Assembly: GCF_030272615.1 (NCBI RefSeq)
Contig: NC_081409.1
Coordinates: forward strand, 526,118,975-526,182,974
Length of the DNA stretch: 64,000 nt
Direction: 5' to 3'
From: Cryptomeria japonica
Taxonomy: Eukaryota; Streptophyta; Pinopsida; Cupressales; Cupressaceae
Positions 34,375 through 46,544 of this stretch are shown here, piece by piece. Each line of letters opens with the position of its first letter. Positions within the stretch are counted from its first letter, which is position 1. The position numbers and the translations under genes were made by a program. The notes under the pieces are model-generated. The model was not told where the DNA came from, searched no databases, and saw nothing but the letters and a program-made list of their open reading frames with translations.

Positions 34375-34772
34375 GAGAGATATATCCTTATTATTATAAT
34401 TTAAGCTGATCAGTTTGTTTTATATTTCCTTATTATGATAATGTAATTTATAAGAAATGTATTTTTTTGCAGATCCCTTAGGAGATGATCTCAAATATTT
34501 TAGATACCTACTTGATACACTTTATGTAATATGTAATTGATAGACTTATAGTCAAATTTATGTATGAGTATATTATGTTTTAATCAAGTTCGATTCAATA
34601 TATTATATTCTACGGGGTACATTCTATTTCATACATGGAATTGGTTCTACTTGTTGGACCCCATTATACCACCTAAGATATGTATTGATAGTCCAAAGTC
34701 CCACACTATTATAAGATATGTATTGATACTATGTTCCTTACACCATATTGTGCCTAGATGTGGATTAAGAAT
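34375..34772. other. Unassigned AT-rich stretch
   Basis: No gene-like ORF (34564-34782 is T-rich and featureless). One more TTTTTTTGCAG|ATCC acceptor-like site occurs near 34472, so untranslated exons of the preceding pseudogene may extend here. Confidence 0.3.
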
Positions 34773-34810
34773 TTTTAATTAAGTGTCCACCACATATTCA
34801 ATGTTTGTTT
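34773..34810. repeat. Tandem duplication unit 1, left piece
   Basis: TTTTAATTAAGTGTCCACC... matches 42951-42990. The rest of unit 1 continues beyond the LINE at 42819-42950, so the LINE sits inside unit 1. Confidence 0.85.
34795..34810. repeat. LINE target-site duplication, left copy (16 bp)
   Basis: TATTCAATGTTTGTTT, identical at 42803-42818. Long, variable duplications are typical of target-primed reverse transcription. Confidence 0.93.
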
Positions 34811-35036
34811 TGATTAAGTAAAAGCAGGTATTTGAAAGGTACCCAAACCTTTTACAAGCCAGGAATACATAACTACTAAAAAAAGTGTCTGATCACTTCA
34901 AAAAGACAAAATGAACCCACCAGAAGGGAACAACTTAACACATCATTACGTTAAAAACTCAGAACAGACATCAAAAGGAAAGCACAAAGACAACAAAGAG
35001 ACAGAACCAAGGACAACAACTAAAACTAAATACTAT

Positions 35037-36721
35037 TTAGAATTTCCTCAGCGTGAACAACCATTTGTTCATGTTGTTCGCTGAGTTCTTCATATCCTCT
35101 AGCTCACGACCTTCGATCTCATCCTTATTCTTTGTGTTAGCTCTGGTCCTCCTTTCATGACCCTTCTTGTTCACCTGCTCTTTATCACCATCCTTCTCTA
35201 CATTATTCTCAAACCTGTTGATAAATATGTTCATGTTGTCCACCGAAGATTTGAGGATTTGGAAATTTTGATCAGCAATCTGCTTGACGTTGTGCTCTAG
35301 CTTGTCAATTCTGCTGCCAAAATCTTTCATTTTGTTTTACATTTCCTTTCTATCTCCCATCTCATTGACCTTTTTTTCTATTGCTAAGATTTTTCCAACC
35401 ATACATTCAATAGCTTCCACATTATGCTGAACGACCACTAACTCTTTAACATGCTCCGCCAAGGGCTTGTCACCAACTGTAATTCTTACCATGGCCTGTG
35501 TATCAGTTTTCAAATTGTTAATATCCTTCACCATAGTAGCAATGGTCTCACAGAAGGCCTTAATAGTATCTTTGTCACCACTGTCACTTTGACCCCCTTT
35601 TTCCTCCTTATGCAGACTAGTGGTATTCACGGTCTCCAAATTGTTCTTAACCGGGTTACCCTCCCCTTCTTTGTCCTGACTATTGATCCTCTTATTTTCT
35701 TCATCCTCCTCCTCAAATTCAACCAGAACATAATTGAAATCAGAATGGCTACCCTTTTTAGTGTTCTTTTTCTGAGCCTTCTTTCCAGTGGCTTTCCCTT
35801 TCCTCTTTTTAACAGGTTTTTCCTCAAGGGATTCAATTTCAAAATCCAACATTTCAGATTCCACAATAATCCTCCTCTTCTTGGCCCTAATCCTCCCTTT
35901 TTTGCTAGTTTCTTCTGACTCTCCCTCGGTCTCCAAATCAAAGTTGAAACCACTATCCTTACTTTTCGTAGTCTCATCTCTGGCATTTTTGCCTTTAATA
36001 GGCTTTTCAATGCACTTCCCCTTTAGCATTTTATAAACTAGGACCATAAGCCCCTAGTGGAGGGCATGATCACCTTTAGGGTCCTTCTGGATCTCCTTTA
36101 TAGTATGATCCATTGAACATGCAAGGTAATAGGGAAGGCTAGCCCTTTCTCCATGATGGAAATGGTTGAGAAGGATGAAGTGATGCCCATATGCCCTGGT
36201 AAACCTACCATCTAAGGTAATGTATTCAATAGAAGCAAATAAAACAAACCTCCATGGCCTGCAAATTCTCTTCGGGGAGTGGTAGGAGTTGTCAATTTTG
36301 ATCATCTTTCTTCTCTCACCATCTATAACAAGAAACTTGTCTGCTGCTTTATTTGATATCCCTCCGTCCTTGTAAAATTTCATACCCTCGGTAGTCATCC
36401 CCGTGGCCTCAACGATAACCTCTTTGTCTACATTCATCATATGTGAACCTATCAAAAATTTTCCATTTTTCCTTTTCTTGATGAAATAGCTGGTGATTGT
36501 GGGGTCCTTCCCATTTAGTCATTCCATGAAAACATTGAGACCCCCCTGTAGAAGGATATCCCAGACTTCTTCATTCTTTCTCCATTCAGAGTAGGAAGCA
36601 GGTTCAAATCTTTTCTTGTTACCTCCCATTTTTCCAGCACCTTCCTTGCAATTCCTTCTCTCATTTTGATAACTTTTCCTTTGGTTTCTGTGGTTATTCT
36701 ATAAGAGCACCCATAATCCAT
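35037..36721 (-). pseudogene. LINE ORF3: extra protein of about 560 codons, function unknown
   Basis: Lies after RNase H, about 80 bp downstream of the end of ORF2. It starts at ATG 36721 (MDYGCSYRITTETKGKVIKM). One frameshift near 36520 and two stops (36054-36056, 35334-35336) interrupt an otherwise continuous frame. N-terminal half, about 220 residues, compact: GKFLIGSHMMNVDKEVIVEA, TGMTTEGMKFYKDGG, YHSPKRICRPWRFVLFASIE, YITLDGRFTRAYGHHFILLN. C-terminal half: Lys/Glu-rich and very basic (KKRKGKATGKKAQKKNTKKG), then predicted coiled coil (NVEAIECMVGKILAIEKKVN; KDFGSRIDKLEHNVKQIADQ). The N-terminal half resembles uncharacterised proteins seen beside plant transposons, from memory. The orientation and position argue that it is part of the LINE. 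Confidence 0.65.
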
Positions 36722-36802
36722 GCCAAATAATAATTATAAGACACCTATTTAATAGCTCATTATCTTCAAGCAAGCCCTACATCGAGAAAGGCAGAAAGGT
36801 CA

Positions 36803-39800
36803 TTAGAAATAATGATTAAAAGTACCACATTGCCTTGTATAGCTTCGGTCCTGATTGAGCAAGGATTTCATTTCACTTGCAATCTCCATTTCACCATAAC
36901 TAGTCATGATGTCTCTCGATTGGCAAGCTAGGTTGGCTTCCCAATCAACGCAAGATTTGGCCTCCTCTAAAGATGTGTAAAAACACACATTTCAAACTCT
37001 TCGCTGATTTTCCTAGTAGCTTTAATAGCATTACTAATTGACTAAGATGGAGGGAATTTCATATTTAAACAATTGATAATGTTTAAGGAGTCTCCTTCAC
37101 ACCAAAATTTAGTGCAATTGGCTTCCTTGGCAAGGATAATCCCATGATAAGCCGCCATGGCTTCGGCAACATGATTGGTCTGATTTCCTATAGGAATACA
37201 TTTTATGATTTTACATATTCCCCATTCATCCCTTAGGACCACTCCACATCCTGCAACCCCCAGGTTTCCCTTAGAGGCCCCATCAAAATTGATTTTCATC
37301 CATCCCCTAGGCGGGCTGATCCATATCACTCCCTCTCTAGGATTACTCTGGATGCTCTCTTGAGCTTTTAATCTCCAGTTTTTATAGATAAATTGATCCT
37401 CCTTAGTGTTAGGATTACCAATACCACCTATAATATTCATATTTTCCACTATACTTCTTCTTATTTTTTAAAACACAATGTTAGCCTTAGTATTCTTTTC
37501 TCTGAAAATTCTATCATTTCTCTCTTTCCATAAACCCCAACACATGTGAGGTAAAGCAATTCTCCATAATAAGGTAGTGGTTTTGTTTTTTGAAGGATGA
37601 TGCCATGACTTGAAAATCTCCTGAATCGAGTTGGGGAAGCTCCAACTGATATTGAATTGATCTAGACAACTTCCCCAAACATCAGCTGAGAAGGGGCAAT
37701 GAAAGAGAATATGATTTATAGTCTCCTCATTCTTCTTACAAAGAGTACAGAAACTTGGCATGCTAATACCTCTTTTTTAGATATTCTCAGTAGTAAGAAT
37801 TTTGTCTTGAAGGGCTATCCAAAAGAAAATGTTGATCTTGGGGGTAAGACCTTTCACCCAAGCTTTAGCCCAGCAAGGACTTTCCATGTTATTGTACTGT
37901 TGATGATATAGAGAGGCCACAGTAAAAGTATCACTAGCTGTGAGTTTCCAAATTAACTAGTCTTCTTCTTCAATCCTCACCATTGAGTTCATGACTTTGT
38001 TCAAACTACCCAAAGACTGATCCACTTGAGATAGGTCTTTCCACTGTCCATCTTTCCAATAATCCTCCACCTTGGTTCCAAATATTTCCTTGCATTGGTT
38101 CTGATATCTGTTCCACTCAGGGTTTTCATTTAAAGGGGGCTCCAGAAGCCAAGGGTCCTCCCAAAACTAAATAAGATTCCCTTTCCCCAACTTCCATTTT
38201 GTGCCTTTGATAATTAAGTCTCTAGTCCTAGAGACATTTTTCCAAATATTGGATCCAATTAGGATAATCTCCGCTTTGAGGAAACTTTGAAGATTCGGAC
38301 ATTGGCTTTTATATTTGTTGTCCCATATTTTTTTCCACTCTCCTTGATTTCTATATCCTCTCCAAATCTGCTTGGCCATAAGGTAATAATTTATGTCTCT
38401 TATTCTTCTAAGGCCCAGACCGCCTTTATTCATAGGCTTACAAACCTTCTCCCAAGAAATTAAGTTCATTCTCTTCTTCTCCTCAACCCCTGTCCATAAA
38501 AAGGATCTTTGAATTTTTTCAATGGCCTCAACATACTTAGTAGGGATCCTAAACGGACTAATGGCATATAGAGGGATACTTTGAAGAGTGGTTTTTAGCA
38601 ATTGAACCTTACTTGCTTGACTAAGAAGAGCTCCCTTCCATCTAGACAACTTTTTATGGAATTTATCCACCAAGGCTTCCCAAAAGGTATTCGGAGGATC
38701 TTGGCCTAAGGGGAGCCCCAAATAGGAAGTAGGCAAGCTACCAATTTGGCCGCCCAGAATGTTACTAATTTTAATCCTCCTTCTCTCTGGGGTATTGATA
38801 AAATAAAAAAAGCTTTTAGACCAGTTTATAAGCTGACCAGTAGCCTCTCCATAGTTATCCAAAGCCTTTTTTAGTTTTCTAGCATCCTTCATGGTGGCTT
38901 TTCCCATTATTATAGAATCAACAACAAACTACTTATGAGAACATATTTGATCTGCCGAAGAAGGATTCAAACCACAAAACTCCCTTTTCTCAACTAGCTT
39001 TCCAATACATCTCCCCAAACATTCCGCCATGATGATAAAGATCACTGGAGATAGAGGGTCCCCCTGCCTGAGACCTCTTGAAGCTTTAAAGAAAGGAGAG
39101 GGGGAACCATTCATTAACATAGAGAAAGAAGCTGAAGAAACAAGTTTCCTAATAAGGCTAACACTCCTAGGATTAAAACCAAAAGCAAAAAGAACATCCA
39201 TCATAAAATCCCAATCCACTCTATTGTAGGCTTTAGAGAGGTCAAGCTTCAAAAAAAACCTTCTTGTTTAGAAAAGGCTAGAGAATGGATATTTTCATGA
39301 ACAAAGATGATAGAATCCAAAATTTTCCTTCCCAGGACAAAACCACTTTGCTGAGGAAAAATAATGGAGGGAAGAAAATTTAGAATTCTAGAGGTAAGGA
39401 CATTAGAGATAATCTTATAGAGAGAGTTGCATAAACTTATAGGTCTGAAAAGATCCACTGAATCTGCCCCATCTTTTTGGGTATAAGAGCTATAAAAGTA
39501 CCATTAACTTCTTTCAAAAGTTTTCTAGCACCAAAAAACTCTTTCACAGCTCTGGTAACATCATCTCCAATAATATGCCAGTACATTTGGAAGAAGAACA
39601 TGGGGAAGCCATCCGGACCTGGGGCCTTGTTGCCCTGAAAGGAATTAATAGCTATCAGAATTTCATCATGGGAAGGGATGGCCGTTAAAAGATCATTCTG
39701 ATCATCCCCCAAAATGGTAGGTATACTGTCTAGAAGTTCCCTTTGGGCCTGTATATTCAAATTCTGATCCTTAGCAAGTAAATTAGAGAAAAAATCCATA

Positions 39801-40992
39801 GCAAACTTGCTCATGGAATCATCATCTTCAGCACATCTGCCATTCACTTTAATCTGTACAATTCTATTTATGGCCTTATGTCTTAGGGTGGACATATGGA
39901 AGTATTTAGTGTTCCTATCCCCCTCCTTTAACCAGACATTTCTCGATCTTTGTTTCCAGTAGGTTTCCTCTTTATCTATTATTTCATGATATCTCATAAG
40001 AATAGCATCTTCAGTGTTTCTAGACATATAGGTGTAACCATTGTTCTGTATCTCATCCTGGATTTCCTTGAGTTCTAAGAGGGTTGTCACTTTTGAGGTA
40101 AAGATGTTCCCAAAGAAATCCTTATTCCACTTCTTAACATTATCTTAAACATTCTTTAGCTTTTTGACCACTTTATACATGGCATTGCCTTCAATACTGA
40201 CCTGCCACCAGTCCTTAATCTTACTTTCCAGATCCGGGTGTCTAGTCCACATTTTTTCAAATCTATAAGGGAAATGTCTCCTTCTATTCTTTACTTCAGC
40301 CATGAAGGTTATAGGGTAATGATCTGATCCTGCCCTTATGTGAGAAGATAAAAAACATTCATGAAGATTAAACCAATCTAAGGAAACAAGAGCTCTATCA
40401 AGTCTAACTTGAATCAAATTCTCACCACTTCTTCTATTAGTCCAAGTGTATTTGACTCCTTGCAACTCCAGATCATGAATGGCATTATTTTTTATAAAGT
40501 CCATTAGGTCCAATCTGCTATCCAGATTAGCATGACTCCCTCCCTTTTTCTCATTTTCCTTCAAGGGAGTGTTGAAATCTCCCATAATTATCCAGCTGTC
40601 CTCAGCAAACCTTCTTCTCAGCCCAGTAAGATATCTCCACATCTCACTTCTACCAGTCTTAGCATTAGGAGCATAAACATTAGTTAGGACCCATGTAGTG
40701 CAATTCTTATGTGCTTAAATCTTATATAGGCCAGATTGTTGTCCTGAATTAACACCTCTCCTTCTACATTGTTTTTGTTCCAGAATGTAACAATTCATCC
40801 TGAAGTACCTTCTGAACTACCTCCGCTGACTCCTCCATTTTTGAAAATATTCAAACTTTCAACTTTATCTTTAACCATCTTAGTTTCTTGAATCAAACAA
40901 ATGTCAGGGTTTTTATCTCTAATCATATTTTTAACTAAATTATGCTTGTGAGGACTATTAAGTCCCCTAATATTCCAGGAGATGATTTTCAT
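36803..40992 (-). pseudogene. LINE ORF2: endonuclease, reverse transcriptase, zf-RVT, RNase H
   Basis: Starts at ATG 40992 (MKIISWNIRGLNSPHKHNLV). Endonuclease: SWNIRGLN, IQETK, GDFN (about 40580) and SDHYP (about 40325). RT: KAPGPDGF (about 39620), FRPISLCNSLYKII, KLDLSKAYNRVDW (39250-39212), GLRQGDPLSP (about 39065). The catalytic FADD motif reads FVVD (38917-38928), so one Asp is lost. zf-RVT: CTLCKKNEETINHILFHCPF (about 37755-37690). RNase H: INFDGASKG (about 37292), HVAEAMA, CEGDS, tail near 36900. A stop after EGTSG (40797), frameshifts near 40640, 40100 and 39440, and others make it inactive. The gene arrangement is that of plant L1 elements carrying an RNase H domain. Confidence 0.93.
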
Positions 40993-41090
40993 GGATTTTT
41001 AGAAATACCTGCCTCAAAGATGGTTCTTTGGGTACCATCTGCTAAATTCCTGCTTGTTTCCAATGATCTTTTTCTGGCATTTGAGTGTCT

Positions 41091-42802
41091 TCATGGAGAA
41101 GTGTGTTGTGCTCCCACATCACCAAGCCTGCTTTTGGTGTTTCTAGTCAGCATACTATTTACTGGGTTATTGTTATTCTTTTTTTGGTGCTTGTTCCTTC
41201 TTTTATCCTCTGCTACTTCTTCATCCTCTTGCTTTGTTTCATTCTTCCCCAGTGCCTTTTTTATGTCCTCTTCATCTCCCCATTTTGGATCTTGTTCCTT
41301 CGAATAAGCCAACTTTTCCTTTGCTGGGGTGGTTAATGAGATTTTCGATAGCCCTTGGCCCAAAATGGTATCAGGTTGGGCCTCCTGGAACCAGTCTATT
41401 TCTTTATCTTGGTCTTGAGATTTTGAAACAAGTTTGAAGTTATCTCCTTCCTCTTTATTATCTGTGGGCTTTTTATCTGCTTTCTCTACCTCTGTCTTGT
41501 CCTCTTTCTGATCCTCTTGCTGAGTGTTGTCTTTTTCTTTGTGTGCTGAGTCCTTAACACTTTGTTCCAACATCTGAATCTTTAGTTCATTACCCACTTC
41601 ACTGGTGATTTCTTCCTCCACCCATCCTATTTGAGACTACTTCTCTTGATTAGGATCATTGGATTCCTGAGATTTTAGTGGCTTGTCCACTTTTTTCCAA
41701 ACCTTAGTTTGGATATGGGGTTTATCCTCTATAGTTGGACATTTTTTAGCCCAGTGTCTGACTTTTTTACAATGAAAATAGGTGAAGGGGATTGTTTCAT
41801 AAACAATATTCTGCTTCCACTACCCCAGTTTTGATTCTATCTTTATTTCCTCTGGCATGTTCCTATTAGGTCCAACTCCAACACAGATCCTAGCATAGAT
41901 CAACCTTCTTCTAGAAGCCGTGATCTGGTCAATAGCGATAAGCTCCCCAAAGGTATTGGCAATTCTTGCAAAGACATCTTCCTCCCAGAATTCCATTGGG
42001 AGCCCAGGGAGCTTGATCCACACCAGAGCTTGGACCAAAAAATCTTTCCTTTCGCTACATTAGGGTACCACTTCTAGATGTACATGATGTATTTGCCTAT
42101 TGCCCAAGACCCACTACATAGAATGTTTCTTCTATCCTCATCACAAGAAAAAGAGAAGGATAGACAACCTTTGTTCATTGCTACCACATCAACCTAACCT
42201 TTTAGGTTCCACTTTCTTTTGACAAATCCACGAACTATTTCTATATTAGGTCTAGATCCAAAGAAATAACCAATCAAAGTATTTTCCATTCTAGTGATGT
42301 TTTGATCAATGATTTGGTCAGGAACAATGATAGCAAACTTGCCCTGAGACACATTTGAGGAGTTTTTAACAGGAGGCGATGAGGACTTACTTTTAGGCTT
42401 AACCCCAAATAATAGGGACCACTTACGTGTCTGTCCATTGGGTACCCCTTTAGGGTCTTTTGATGAAAGAACCTTTTCTGGATGATCTTTACCTTCCACT
42501 GTGTTCTCTGAAACACAAGTCATTTGCTGTTCTTGGGCTCCTTCCAAGTTTCCGTCTTCTATTTTTGAAGTTTGAACCTGCCCTTTCCCACTCTCAACTG
42601 CTAACCGCTCTTCACATGGTGTTGGTCCTCCCCTTGGGTCCCCCAAATTCACGGGATCATCGGGGTCCTTACCATCTAAGCCCCCTCCTTCAGTAGGAAT
42701 CTTTGAATCATCTGCCACATGTTGTCTTGATGCCGATCTAGAATTCCCACTCAAATTTGAATTCTGGAACCACCCACCTTCCATGCCCGAATGTTGTTCC
42801 AC
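41091..42802 (-). pseudogene. LINE ORF1: DUF4283-type RNA-binding protein
   Basis: Begins at the element's 5' border (first in-frame ATG at about 42784, MEGGWFQNSN). A Ser/Pro/Gly-rich N-terminus precedes a DUF4283-like core (KFAIIVPDQIIDQ, LIGYFFGSRPNIEIVRGFVK, then ALVWIKLPGLPMEFWEEDVF at about 42030-41970, ASRRRLIYARICVGVG). The zinc knuckle reads YFHCKKVRHWAKKC (about 41795-41754), with the first Cys replaced. The C-terminal part is acidic and Lys-rich (QQEDQKEDKTEVEKADKKPT), ending RLGDVGAQHTSP. Frameshifts or stops near 42190, 42060, 41818 and 41625 break it. In this family ORF1 is the nucleic-acid chaperone of the retrotransposition complex. ORF2 starts 98 bp downstream. Confidence 0.85.
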
Positions 42803-42818
42803 TATTCAATGTTTGTTT
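42803..42818. repeat. LINE target-site duplication, right copy
   Basis: TATTCAATGTTTGTTT, partner of 34795-34810. Confidence 0.93.
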
Positions 42819-43110
42819 CTCAAGCCATTATTTTGTAAATTTTCTAGGTCGTACACAACTCAACATGTCTTTGAATTGGAATGATTACCACCTACAAACA
42901 ATCTGAAAGAATAAAATCATTAAGATTAAGTTACTACACATTTTTAGACTTTTTAATTAAGTGTCCACCACATATTCAATGTTTGTTTCTTAAGCCATTA
43001 TTTTTAAATTTTTTTAGATCCTACACAACTCAACATGTCTTTGAATTGGAATGATTACCACCTACAAACAATGTGAAAGAATAAAATCATTAAGATTAAG
43101 TTACATTTAA
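42819..43110. repeat. Tandem duplication: rest of unit 1 and unit 2
   Basis: Unit 1 (42819-42950) and unit 2 (about 42951-43110) share CCATTATTTT, GTACACAACTCAACATG / CCTACACAACTCAACATG, TTTGAATTGGAATGATTACC, ACCTACAAACAAT and GAAAGAATAAAATCATTAAG. Period about 165-170 bp once the LINE is removed. Confidence 0.88.
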
Positions 43111-43763
43111 ATTTTGACTATATTTTCACATTATTTTTAAGTGGTCCATAATGACACAAGTTAAAATATATTGCAATTCTATTTCACTTTCCTACATTGG
43201 TCCATTTTGGCATGCATATGTTACCATATTTGTGGTTAAAATATGTCAATGATATATGTGTAAATTGAGTGGATGGAATGTTACCCAACTTATTGTTCAT
43301 GAATGTAATAAAGTCACAACATTCTTCTCTTTCAACTCATGACCTTTCTATGTATCTTCTCATAAACAACAAGAAAAAAAAATCACTATTTTAGATCACA
43401 AGTATCCTATAGTTTGAAGATCAATTTCATCCTCTCAATGGTAGATAGATAGATTTATCAAATCCATATAATCCATATAATATCTAATCCATATATATAT
43501 CCATGGTAACATGATGAACTCCACATAATATCTAATGCATATATATACGTAGTAAAAAAAAATAAAATCTACACCACATAATGCAATTGTCCATATATAT
43601 AATGTACTCATGTCCAAGAAAATATACATAATAATCATAAATTATAAGTACATGTAAACACATGTCTACAGTCCATAAATAAGTACACATCATAATTTAG
43701 TACATGTAAAATCAGAGCCAAATCACCAGTAAAATCTAAGTCCTATCATCAATAACATCTCAT
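43111..43763. other. Unassigned AT-rich stretch with short ATATAT runs
   Basis: Presumed 3' flank of the minus-strand pseudogene. No ORF-like structure; several CCATATAATATCTAATCCATA-like imperfect repeats at about 43463-43530. Confidence 0.4.
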
Positions 43764-44499
43764 GCTCTCTTCACTCCACATGGACTAGATTGACGTGTCT
43801 CATGTTGTACAAGAAAAAAAAAAATTAAAATCAGATTAACTATTAAAAGATAATCATTTGTCAAATAAACTTGGAATCCATAAATTAAGTTACAAACTTA
43901 CCATATGCAAGTGCTCATCAAATCCAACAACTTGTTGTGCATGTTCTATCTGCTCAAGAGTCGTGTCATCCTGTACAAGATAAGAAACATGATAACAAAA
44001 ATGAGCACACACACATATTTATTTTTTTATTAAATTAAAATTCATTTATAATTTGATTAAATAATAAACATTTAAAATATTGTACATGAGGCTTCTCATC
44101 TCCTCTACCAATATCTTCTGCACCTTGAGGTCTAGGCACATTGAAATCAACGCCAAATGTCGTAGTAGCTAAGTCTTGTACAAGGTCAAATTAAGTGTTT
44201 TGTGAAAAAATTAGGTTAAAAGATTACATTGAAGTATGAAATTTGTTAATCCCTATATATATTGTATTTAGACCTCAAAGGATGTCGATGGCCATTCATT
44301 TTGGCTCTAATAAACATAATCAGGATAGCCTATCCTGATAGTAGTGTCCACCTACAAAAATGCATATAATGAAATCATATTTATCGAACATATGTTTATT
44401 GAATTTCAAGATAACTTACAAAGTCATAAGTACATATTTAATATTTATTAAATCTAAGATACATACAATAGATGGTGTCACACTTGTGACACCCTCTGC

Positions 44500-44882
44500 T
44501 CGATATGAAATAGAGGGCCCCTCATGACCTACACCCTAGAGAAACAAGAATTCAATGTATCAACATGAAAACTTAAATAGTCTAAGACGATAACATGATA
44601 ACTTAAATCTAGTACAATGTCTAGATATAAATTTTTATTATACCCCAAAAGGTGTGCCAAGCTGTGTAGGAGTAGATTAAATATTGACTCGATATGACAT
44701 AGAGGGCCCCTCATGACCTGCACCCTGGAGAAACAAGCATTCAATGTATCAACACGAAAAATTAAATAGTCTAAGACAATAAAATGATAACTTAAATCTA
44801 GTACAATGTCTAGATATAAATTGTTATTATACCCCAAAAGGTGTGCCAAGTTCTGTAGGAATAGATGAAATATTGACTCAAA
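44500..44882. repeat. Tandem duplication, period 189 bp, exon-containing
   Basis: Two copies of a unit with ATAGAGGGCCCCTCATGACC, TTCAATGTATCAACA, AATCTAGTACAATGTCTAGA and ATACCCCAAAAGGTGTGCCA; the repeated T starts at 44511 and 44700. On the minus strand each copy has an acceptor-like site before the GHEGPS codons, so it duplicates one exon plus intron of the pseudogene. Confidence 0.9.
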
Positions 44883-44969
44883 CATTAGGTGTACTCCTTA
44901 CCTGCATACACGAAACAATTTGAATCAAGCATTAGATTGTATAAAAAAAGTGTGCACTTAATTTATATA

Positions 44970-45358
<389 letters not shown>

Positions 45359-46059
45359 CCTGTTTGAGATGATCATCTGAGAAAAGAAAATCCACATATG
45401 ATGTGATATGGTCATTCGATGCATCATCAGGTGCAACTGAAGTGGATCCATGATCTAGAGTAGGACCTACACACATCTGATGACAACTGGTACAATGATG
45501 TGGCATCGATCACGGAGCAGATGCCATGTGGGAAGCTTTCTCACTGAGGTTAACCAAGAGGGAACTCAAAGCATCTAATGTGGAAATCAATGATGTATGT
45601 TGCACATCTCTAGGAATAGTTGGAGCAACAAGAGAAACCATGGGTGGATTGGGTATGGGTGTAATAGTACGTGCCCATAATCTGTGTTGTGGAATGCCAC
45701 CACCAACACCTTGGAATGACTTAATGTCAAAATAAATGGGTTTTTCACCCAATATAAGACCTCATAATTGTGATGTGCTGGATGATCAAAAACCATCCAC
45801 CACCTATCCCATAACTGTCTGCTCATCTTTGGATGATCACACCATCTAATTGAAATTCTTTTTTGGTTAGGTTACATTTGTTCTTTTATTTTAGGGTTAC
45901 TAAAATGTGGGCATAAATGAGCTTTGGTGATTTTTAAATTTAATCCAATAGCATAAAATTCACGCAACTTCTCTCTTCATCTATGGAATTGATCTAATTG
46001 TGAATCAACAGATCGAACAGAGTCAACAACATCTTGCATTGATTTTGCAAAGTCTAGAA

Positions 46060-46076
46060 GGGGGGGGGGGGGGGGG
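46060..46076. repeat. Homopolymer G17 (C17 on the coding strand)
   Basis: On the minus strand this is a run of C encoding Pro in the PPPPPP part of the pseudogene; slippage here probably caused the frame change visible directly downstream. Confidence 0.95.
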
Positions 46077-46230
46077 TGATAGGCTCATTTTGGATTTCAG
46101 CAATATTGGAGGTGGAAGTGGTTGAGGTGGGGGATTTTCACCTAACAATTCATCTATGTCAAACACATCGATGATAAAAGACATCACCTGTATATATATA
46201 AATATATACATGAATTATATACAACTCTAT

Positions 46231-46544
46231 GTCAAACAAGAATCTAATTAGATTAAAAAAAAACATTTTAAACTAAAAGCATAAATATAGTTTTTGAACT
46301 CAACATGAAATATAATATACTTTTTGAATTAAAACATAAACACGTACTTATTGAATATTTAAATAAAAAAATTGAGCACGAAACTTAATAAAAAAATTCA
46401 TTGAATCTTCATTTCTATTATAAATTAAATAATAGATTCATATCTTGTAAAATGCATCAACTTTTTTTTTTTTTTCATTTATTTAAATCTACACAAAGTA
46501 TAAATACATAACTATTTATTTATTTATTTAATTCTATCATGCTT
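46231..46544. other. Unassigned AT-rich stretch
   Basis: Runs of A and T (T13 near 46462) and a TTTATTTATTTATTTA repeat near 46515. No gene visible. Confidence 0.4.

Larger units (their letters stand above)
34811..42802 (-). mobile_element. L1-type LINE with three ORFs, 8.0 kb
   Basis: A minus-strand non-LTR retrotransposon bounded by 16-bp duplications. Order from its 5' end (42802): ORF1 with DUF4283 and a degenerate zinc knuckle, ORF2 with AP-endonuclease, reverse transcriptase, zf-RVT and RNase H, then an additional ORF3 and a 3' UTR of about 220 bp. The 5' end begins at or just inside ORF1, with no 5' UTR, so it is probably slightly 5'-truncated. The 3' end (TTTTACTTAATCA, then A-rich target) has no long poly(A). 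Plant L1 elements usually lack a third ORF, hence the unusual length. It inserted into unit 1 of a pre-existing tandem duplication. Confidence 0.93.

Noticed and set aside
35451-36036. Plus-strand frames of 155 and 82 codons rich in Phe/Leu
   Set aside because: They are antisense to LINE ORF3, whose Lys/Glu-rich codons read as Phe/Leu on the other strand.
41085-41437. Plus-strand frames over the LINE
   Set aside because: Antisense shadows of the acidic C-terminal part of ORF1.
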